A stretch of DNA of 64,000 bases from Halothiobacillus diazotrophicus (GTDB taxonomy: Bacteria > Pseudomonadota > Gammaproteobacteria > Halothiobacillales > Halothiobacillaceae): the NCBI RefSeq assembly GCF_001663815.1, contig NZ_CP016027.1:1550001-1614000 (forward strand), read 5' to 3'. Each line of letters begins with the position of its first letter. The stretch's first letter is position 1. The notes under the pieces were generated by a model. It was not told where the DNA came from. It made no database searches and saw only the letters and a program-made list of their open reading frames with translations. Below are positions 58,255 through 64,000 of this stretch, one piece after another. The position numbers and the translations under genes are program-made.

Positions 58255-60093
58255 ATGCGCGACAAAACCTTACTCCCCGCTCATTCTGCCGAGACTCGGT
58301 TCATCCCGCACAGTGCGCCCCCTCGCCAGATGGCGGACGCTGCCACGCGCATAGACCAACTGATCGCCCGTCGACGCATTGCGATTGCCTTTCAACCCTT
58401 CATCGACGTCATGAGCCACGTAATCCATGGCTACGAGGCCCTTGGCCGACCGCCTGTGGACGCCGGTTTCTCCGACATCTCCGAGCTGCTCTCGATCGCC
58501 TCGGCAACCGATCGACGCCTCCAACTCGAGTGCCATCTCGTCGCGCGCGCCATCGATCGGTTCATGACATTGGATTTACCCGGTCGACTGTTTGTCAATC
58601 TGTCCCCGGAGTGCCTGGGTCACCCCGATTTTTCGGTCGACAATCTACTCGCCTGTCTCCAGACGCAGGGCCTGGCCTACACCCGGCTGGTCGTCGAATT
58701 GACCGAACAGCATTACAGCAACTTCCCCCACGTGCTACAAGCCAACCTCGACCGGCTGCGCAAGCTGGGCATATCCCTAGCATTGGATGATTTTGCAGCC
58801 GGCTACAACGGCATGCTTCATTGGATGGATCAGCAGCCCGAAATCGTCAAGATCGATCGCAAGATGCTCAGCGACATCGACAAGTTGCCCAAGAAATATC
58901 GATTCGTTCGTTCCGTCGTCCATCTTGCCAAGGAGTCCGGGGCCCATGTCATCGCGGAGGGCATCGAGACCCCCTCGGAAGCCGGCGTCTTGACGGAACT
59001 CGGTGTCGACTTCCTGCAAGGCTACCTGTTCGGCAAGCCGGCAACGGAACCCTTGCGGAACATCGAACCCGAAATCCTCGGTCATCTTGTCAGCTATCGA
59101 CAGGCACAACGGACGCAACAGGGCCTGATCCGCACGCTGATCCAGCCTGCACGCAGCGTTCAGCACACGACCCGCCTGGATACGGTCATGGACCTATTTC
59201 TCTCGAGCCCGGAACTCCGCGCCCTGCCTGTACTCGATGGGGAGTCCCCCGTCGGTATTGCCTGGCGGCATGATCTGATGAACCTCTACGCCAGCCCCTA
59301 CGGACGACCACTGAACGAACGTCGGTCGATCAGTCGCCTGATGGATCGACGGCCCGTCATCGTCGATGAATCTGAATCGCTCACGGTATTGAGCCGACGA
59401 CTCAGTGAGCGCGATCATCGAAGCTTTCACGACGTCTTCATCATTACCCGCGGTCGCGCCTATGCCGGCATCGGTCAACTGATCGACCTGCTTCGTCTGT
59501 ACACGACCCAGCAGGTGCGTCAGGCACAACACCTCAACCCCCTCAGCGGCCTCCCCGGTAACGTCCCCTTGAACGAGACGCTCGAATCCTGGCTAGCCGA
59601 ACGACAACCCTTCGCTCTGGTGTATGTCGATCTCGATCATTTCAAGGCCATCAACGACCATTACGGGTATCAGCGGGGCGATCAGGTGCTCCTGATGCTG
59701 AGCCAGATACTCAAGGACCATACCCATCCAGCGCGTGACTTTCTCGGCCATATCGGCGGTGACGACTTCGTCATCCTCTATCGCACCACGGACTGGCGCG
59801 CATACTGCGACGAAATCATCCGTCAGTTCGACGCCCGGATCCCCGCATTCTACGATCCCGAGGATCAGCAACGCGGCTCGATCGGCACAGCCGACCGCGA
59901 TGGAAACCCCAGGCAGTACCCGATCTGCAGCGTGACGCTGGCTGCACTGAATCTCGGGGATGATCAGGTCCCCAACAGTCACTTGCTGACAGAGCAAATC
60001 AGTGCCATCAAATCCCGGGCCAAGCAACGTCAGGGCAGCAATCTGCTCGTCGAAACTTTGCATGACTGCCGCCGACCGGTCACACGAATCTGA
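58255..60093 (+). CDS. EAL-CBS-GGDEF-type cyclic-di-GMP protein (phosphodiesterase with altered GGDDF)
   Basis: This 612-residue soluble protein has an unusual order: EAL domain first, then a CBS pair, then GGDEF-like. The EAL domain appears complete: YEALGRP near residue 60, FVNLSPE, VVELTEQH, LALDDFAAGYNG, VKIDRKM, VIAEGIETPSEAG and FLQGYLFGKP. All the expected catalytic residues seem present, so it should hydrolyse c-di-GMP. CBS-like segments follow (residues about 310-430). The GGDEF-like domain has LVYVDLDHFKAINDHYGYQR but the signature is GGDDF near 501, with Asp instead of Glu, so cyclase activity is doubtful; it may bind GTP as a regulator. GGGGGG lies seven bases before the ATG at 58255. 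Confidence 0.9.
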   Translation: MRDKTLLPAHSAETRFIPHSAPPRQMADAATRIDQLIARRRIAIAFQPFIDVMSHVIHGYEALGRPPVDAGFSDISELLSIASATDRRLQLECHLVARAIDRFMTLDLPGRLFVNLSPECLGHPDFSVDNLLACLQTQGLAYTRLVVELTEQHYSNFPHVLQANLDRLRKLGISLALDDFAAGYNGMLHWMDQQPEIVKIDRKMLSDIDKLPKKYRFVRSVVHLAKESGAHVIAEGIETPSEAGVLTELGVDFLQGYLFGKPATEPLRNIEPEILGHLVSYRQAQRTQQGLIRTLIQPARSVQHTTRLDTVMDLFLSSPELRALPVLDGESPVGIAWRHDLMNLYASPYGRPLNERRSISRLMDRRPVIVDESESLTVLSRRLSERDHRSFHDVFIITRGRAYAGIGQLIDLLRLYTTQQVRQAQHLNPLSGLPGNVPLNETLESWLAERQPFALVYVDLDHFKAINDHYGYQRGDQVLLMLSQILKDHTHPARDFLGHIGGDDFVILYRTTDWRAYCDEIIRQFDARIPAFYDPEDQQRGSIGTADRDGNPRQYPICSVTLAALNLGDDQVPNSHLLTEQISAIKSRAKQRQGSNLLVETLHDCRRPVTRI

Positions 60094-60134
60094 TCGGATA
60101 TTGCGATCTGCCGCATCAGGGCCCATACAACAAA

Positions 60135-60159
60135 AAAACCCGCCACAAGAGCGGGTTTT
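60135..60159. terminator. bidirectional terminator between the EAL gene and fba
   Basis: AAAACCCGC (60135-60143) pairs with GCGGGTTTT (60151-60159) around a 7-base loop. T runs on both strands suit the converging EAL (+) and fba (-) genes. Confidence 0.9.
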
Positions 60160-60208
60160 ATACTTGTCGCACCGGGGTTCTGCCTCGGCGCGTACGGATT
60201 TACGCGGG

Positions 60209-61273
60209 TTACTTGACCTGCTGCTTCAGGCTGCCTGACGCATAACGCTTGTGCATCTCGTCGAGGTTGATCGCGGTGATCTTGGAGGCCATGCCGGCGG
60301 AGCCGAATGCTTCGTAACGTGCCTGGCAGATGCCCTTCATGGCCTTGGTGGCTTCCTTGAAGAACTTGCGCGGGTCGAAGTTGGCCGGGTTGTCGTGCAG
60401 GTGCTTACGAATGGCACCGGTGCTCGCCATACGCAGGTCGGTATCGATGTTGACCTTGCGCACGCCGTGCTTGATGCCTTCAACGATTTCCTCAACCGGT
60501 ACGCCATAGGTCTGACCCATGTCGCCGCCGTAGTTGTTGATGATTTCCAGCCAGTCTTCCGGTACGGAAGATGAACCGTGCATCACGAGGTGCGTGTTCG
60601 GAATCCGGGCATGGATTTCCTTGACGCGGTCGATGCGCAGCACCTTGCCGGTCGGCTTCTGAGTGAACTTGTAGGCGCCGTGGCTGGTACCGATGGCGAT
60701 GGCCAGGGCATCAACGTCCGTCTTCTTGACGAAGTCGGCAGCCTCTTCCGGATCGGTCAGCAGCATGGAGTGGTCGAGTTCCTCGTCGGAACCGTGACCG
60801 TCTTCCTCACCCATCTTGCCGGTTTCGAGCGAGCCCAGGCAGCCCAGTTCGCCTTCAACGGAAACACCGCCGGAGTGCGCCATTTCGACGACCTTGCGGG
60901 TCACGTCGACGTTGTACTCGTAGGTGGACGGGGTCTTCATGTCGGACATCAGGGAACCGTCCATCATGACCGAGCTGAAGCCGGACTGGATGGCACGCAG
61001 GCAGACGCCCGGATCCGCACCGTGATCCTGGTGCATGACCACCGGGATGTGCGGATACATTTCTACCGCCGCCATGACGAGGTGACGCAGGAACGGCTCG
61101 CCCGCGTAGGAACGAGCGCCCGCGGAACCCTGCAGGATGACCGGGCTATCGCACGCGTCAGCGGCCTGCATGATCGCGTGGATCTGCTCCATGTTGTTGA
61201 CGTTGAATGCGGGCATGCCATAGCTGTTTTCAGCCGCATGATCCAACAATTGACGCAAGGAAATAAGTGCCAT
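60209..61273 (-). CDS. fba: class II fructose-bisphosphate aldolase
   Basis: This 354-residue zinc aldolase (Calvin-cycle CbbA type) makes fructose 1,6-bisphosphate (and sedoheptulose bisphosphate) from triose phosphates. [20 protein letters not shown] and [18 protein letters not shown] open the sequence. HQDHGADP carries the zinc-binding and catalytic residues, [32 protein letters not shown] and [14 protein letters not shown] follow. AGAGG lies seven bases before the ATG. It is the last gene of pgk-pyk-fba. Confidence 0.97.
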   Translation of the reverse strand: MALISLRQLLDHAAENSYGMPAFNVNNMEQIHAIMQAADACDSPVILQGSAGARSYAGEPFLRHLVMAAVEMYPHIPVVMHQDHGADPGVCLRAIQSGFSSVMMDGSLMSDMKTPSTYEYNVDVTRKVVEMAHSGGVSVEGELGCLGSLETGKMGEEDGHGSDEELDHSMLLTDPEEAADFVKKTDVDALAIAIGTSHGAYKFTQKPTGKVLRIDRVKEIHARIPNTHLVMHGSSSVPEDWLEIINNYGGDMGQTYGVPVEEIVEGIKHGVRKVNIDTDLRMASTGAIRKHLHDNPANFDPRKFFKEATKAMKGICQARYEAFGSAGMASKITAINLDEMHKRYASGSLKQQVK

Positions 61274-61366
61274 CTAGCCTCTCCAGTTAGGTAAAAAACA
61301 AAACGAAATCAGATAAATAATCTCAGAGCACCGTGTTGCCGGCAAATCGCCTTGCGATCACGGCAA

Positions 61367-62842
61367 TCAATCTGCGTTGATGATATCCCCGACGCGCACG
61401 ATCTTCATCGCGTTGGTGCCGCCCATCTCGCCCATCAGGTCGCCCTTCGTGATGATTACGAGATCACCCTCATCCAGACGCTCCATCTGGATCAACGCCT
61501 CGATGACCAGTCGATTCACCTCGGCATGATCCGTGGACGAATACGGGAAATGCACTGCCTGAACCCCACGGTACAGCGCCACGCGGCGTGCTGCAACTTC
61601 GCTGCGCGTGAAGGCATAAATGGGAATATCGGTATTGACGCGGGACATCCACAACGGGGTTGCGCCCGACTCGGTCAAGGCGACAATGGCGCCCACCGAG
61701 AGGTGATTCGCCGTATAGATTGCCGAATAGGCAATCGCCTGATCGATCCGCTCAAAGGGGATATCCAGCGGCGGTTGGCCCCGCTTCGCTTCGATCTGGT
61801 ATTCGGCCCGATGACAGATGCGCGCCATGGTTTCGACGACGCGAACCGGGTGCTTGCCCGCGGCCGTTTCGGCCGAGAGCATCACCGCATCCGTGCCATC
61901 CAGAACCGCGTTGGCCACGTCGAACACCTCGGCCCGGGTCGGGATCGGATTGGTGATCATCGTTTCCATCATCTGGGTCGCTGTGATCACCGGACGGTTC
62001 ATGTCCCGCGCCATGCGAATGAAAGCCTTCTGCACCGCAGGCAACTCGGCGTCGCCGATTTCCACACCGAGATCGCCACGCGCGATCATGATGGCATCGG
62101 AGGCCTGGATGATGTCCCGAATGCTGTCGATCGCTTCTGCGCGCTCGATCTTCGCCACGATGTGGGCCGTGCAACCCGCTTCCTGCAGCAATCGGCGAGC
62201 TTCATGGATGTCCTCACCGGTGCGCGGGAAGGAGACGGCGATGTAATCGACACCGATCTGGGCTGCCGTCTTGATATCGTCGCGATCTTTTTCGGTGATC
62301 GCGGGTGCCGACAAGCCGCCGCCCTGACGGTTGATCCCCTTGTTGTTGGACAACTCGCCGCCAACGACCACTTTCGTCTGAATCTTGTTGCCGACGACGC
62401 TTTCGACCTGCAGCACGATCCGGCCATCGTCCAACAAGAGAATGTCACCCGGCTTCGAATCAGTGACCAATGCCTTGTAGGTGATACCGACGGCCTGCTC
62501 ATCCCCGGCATCCCGATCCATATCGGCATCCAGCGTAAACATTGCACCATCGGCGAGTTCGACCTTGCCGGTCTTGAATCGATCGATACGAATCTTTGGC
62601 CCCTGGAGGTCCCCCAGGATCGATACGAATCGCCCGTGCTTGCGTGCCGCTTCGCGGACCATGTCGGCACGGTTCTGATGATCGGCAGCCTTGCCGTGCG
62701 AGAAGTTCAAGCGAACGACGTCCACACCGGCACGCACCAGTTCTTCGATGACTTGCGGATTGTCGCTTGCAGGCCCCAATGTCGCCACAATCTTGGTGCG
62801 ACGCGTTGAAGACAAATAACCCGGCGTATTCGAGGGGTGCAT
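61367..62842 (-). CDS. pyk: pyruvate kinase
   Basis: Pyk converts phosphoenolpyruvate and ADP to pyruvate and ATP. It has 491 residues. Signatures are RRTKIVATLGPASDN, VVRLNFSHG, ILGDLQGPKIRIDRF, GVDYIAVSFPRTGED, AKIERAEAIDSI, DAIMIARGDLGVEIG and TATQMMETMI. The C-terminal domain carries the allosteric site region (VALTESGATPLWMSRV). It starts nine bases after the pgk stop, so the two are probably cotranscribed. In an autotroph it drains carbon from the Calvin cycle to pyruvate. Confidence 0.97.
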   Translation of the reverse strand: MHPSNTPGYLSSTRRTKIVATLGPASDNPQVIEELVRAGVDVVRLNFSHGKAADHQNRADMVREAARKHGRFVSILGDLQGPKIRIDRFKTGKVELADGAMFTLDADMDRDAGDEQAVGITYKALVTDSKPGDILLLDDGRIVLQVESVVGNKIQTKVVVGGELSNNKGINRQGGGLSAPAITEKDRDDIKTAAQIGVDYIAVSFPRTGEDIHEARRLLQEAGCTAHIVAKIERAEAIDSIRDIIQASDAIMIARGDLGVEIGDAELPAVQKAFIRMARDMNRPVITATQMMETMITNPIPTRAEVFDVANAVLDGTDAVMLSAETAAGKHPVRVVETMARICHRAEYQIEAKRGQPPLDIPFERIDQAIAYSAIYTANHLSVGAIVALTESGATPLWMSRVNTDIPIYAFTRSEVAARRVALYRGVQAVHFPYSSTDHAEVNRLVIEALIQMERLDEGDLVIITKGDLMGEMGGTNAMKIVRVGDIINAD

Positions 62843-62851
62843 GGGTATTCC

Positions 62852-64000
62852 TTAAGCTTTGGCGCGTTGTTCGAGGATGGCTACGGCAGGCAGGGTCTTA
62901 CCCTCGAGATACTCGAGGAATGCACCGCCAGCGGTAGAGATATAGCTTACTTTATCGTAAATATCGTACTTCTGAATGGCCGCGATCGTATCGCCACCAC
63001 CCGCCAGCGTAAACGCACTCGTATTGGCGATCGCATCGGCGATCGTCTTGGTGCCTGCGCCGAATTGATCGTACTCGAACACGCCCACGGGACCGTTCCA
63101 CACGACCGTACCCGCCTTCATGATGATTTCGGCCAGCTCGTTGGCGGACTTGGGACCGATATCGAAGATCATGTCGTCATCGGCCACGCCGTCCACGGCC
63201 TTGAGAACGGCCGGGGTGTTTTCCTTGCCGGGCAGGAACGGGAGTTCGGTACCCACGACCACGTCGACGGCGACGGGAATCGTCGCACCGCGCGCACTCA
63301 TTTTCTCCATGAGCGAAGTTGCGGTCGGTACGAGATCGTCCTCGCACAGGGATTTACCCACATTGTGACCCGCCGCCTTGATGAAGGTATTGGCAATACC
63401 ACCGCCGACAACCAGCTGATCGACCTTCTCGGAAAGCGCCTCGAGGACGGTCAACTTGGTGGAGACTTTTGAGCCGCCGACGATGGCGACCATCGGACGC
63501 GCCGGATTGGCCAGCGCCTTGTCCAGGGCTTCGAGTTCTTCGGCGAGGAGAATGCCCGCACAGGCAACCGGTGCAAATTTGGCGATGCCGTGCGTGGACC
63601 CTTCAGCACGGTGGGCCGTACCGAAAGCGTCCATGACGAACACATCGCACAGCGCGGCATATTTCTTCGCAGTTTCGTCGACGTTCTTCTTTTCACCCAC
63701 ATTGAAGCGAACGTTTTCCAGCAGGACGACTTCACCCGGGGCCACGTCGAATCCACCATCGACCCAGTCCTTGATCAGTCGGACCTTCTGGCCCAGCTTG
63801 GCACTCATGTCGGCTGCTACGGGTGCCAGGGAGTTCTCTTCGGAATAGACGCCTTCTTCCGGACGCCCCAGATGCGAGGTCACCATGACTTTTGCGCCGG
63901 CCTTCACACAATGCTGAATCGTGGCCAGGGAGGCGGCGATACGCGCATCGGAAGTCACCTTGCCGTCTTTGACAGGCACGTTCAGATCTGCACGGATGAA
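62852..64000 (-). CDS. pgk: phosphoglycerate kinase (N-terminus cut by window edge)
   Basis: Pgk exchanges phosphate between 1,3-bisphosphoglycerate and ADP. 382 residues are present and the first few are missing: the frame runs to base 64000, reading [14 protein letters not shown] at the edge, which is close to the normal N-terminus. Signatures are [71 protein letters not shown] and [17 protein letters not shown]. It is the first gene visible of the pgk-pyk-fba run; gap or tkt genes may lie beyond the edge. Confidence 0.98.
   Translation of the reverse strand, partial: FIRADLNVPVKDGKVTSDARIAASLATIQHCVKAGAKVMVTSHLGRPEEGVYSEENSLAPVAADMSAKLGQKVRLIKDWVDGGFDVAPGEVVLLENVRFNVGEKKNVDETAKKYAALCDVFVMDAFGTAHRAEGSTHGIAKFAPVACAGILLAEELEALDKALANPARPMVAIVGGSKVSTKLTVLEALSEKVDQLVVGGGIANTFIKAAGHNVGKSLCEDDLVPTATSLMEKMSARGATIPVAVDVVVGTELPFLPGKENTPAVLKAVDGVADDDMIFDIGPKSANELAEIIMKAGTVVWNGPVGVFEYDQFGAGTKTIADAIANTSAFTLAGGGDTIAAIQKYDIYDKVSYISTAGGAFLEYLEGKTLPAVAILEQRAKA

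Overview
The window is GC-rich, densely coded proteobacterial DNA. Several gene neighbourhoods are typical of Gammaproteobacteria: rlmE-ftsH-folP-glmM-tpiA-secG-tRNA-Leu(GAG), nudJ-mnmA-hflD, a separate aat, and recB-recD. The best guess is a chemolithoautotrophic sulfur oxidiser related to Halothiobacillus. This rests on an unfused 14-gene complex I operon, a pgk-pyk-fba cluster, exported DsrE-like and rhodanese-like proteins, a cytochrome c peroxidase and SCO/PCu(A)C copper chaperones. The genus is an inference from gene content and was not checked by any search.

Layout. 0-7 kb is accessory: the 3' end of an mtfA-like gene, a small lipoprotein, a subtilisin-like autotransporter split into two reading frames with a 12-bp tandem repeat, and a large stand-alone SF1 helicase fused to a phospholipase-D-type nuclease domain. 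7-12.3 kb holds a periplasmic DsrE-like protein, a di-haem cytochrome c peroxidase, a 7TM diguanylate cyclase and an exported tandem rhodanese. 12.4-17.2 kb (+) holds an ATP-grasp-like gene, serC, nudJ, mnmA and hflD. 17.3-32.2 kb (-) is nuoABCDEFGHIJKLMN followed by a DUF2818 gene. 32.3-39.9 kb (-) holds leuU, secG, tpiA, glmM, a di-haem cytochrome c, folP, ftsH and rlmE.

40.1-41.2 kb (-) is a SCO1/PCu(A)C pair inserted between rlmE and the divergent yhbY. 41.4-49.0 kb (+) holds yhbY, aat, a CPA2 antiporter, a small proline-rich protein, mfd and an RDD-family membrane protein. 49.0-58.1 kb (-) holds recD, recB, a general porin and ppx. 58.3-60.1 kb (+) is an EAL-CBS-GGDDF cyclic-di-GMP protein. 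60.2-64.0 kb (-) holds fba, pyk and a partial pgk.

Functionally, most of the window is core metabolism and information processing: respiratory NADH oxidation, triose and hexose phosphate metabolism, cell-wall precursor and folate synthesis, membrane quality control, tRNA and rRNA modification, and DNA repair. The most unusual parts are the helicase-PLD gene in its AT-richer surroundings, the split protease autotransporter, the exported sulfur-transfer-like proteins, and the ATP-grasp-like gene that abuts serC.
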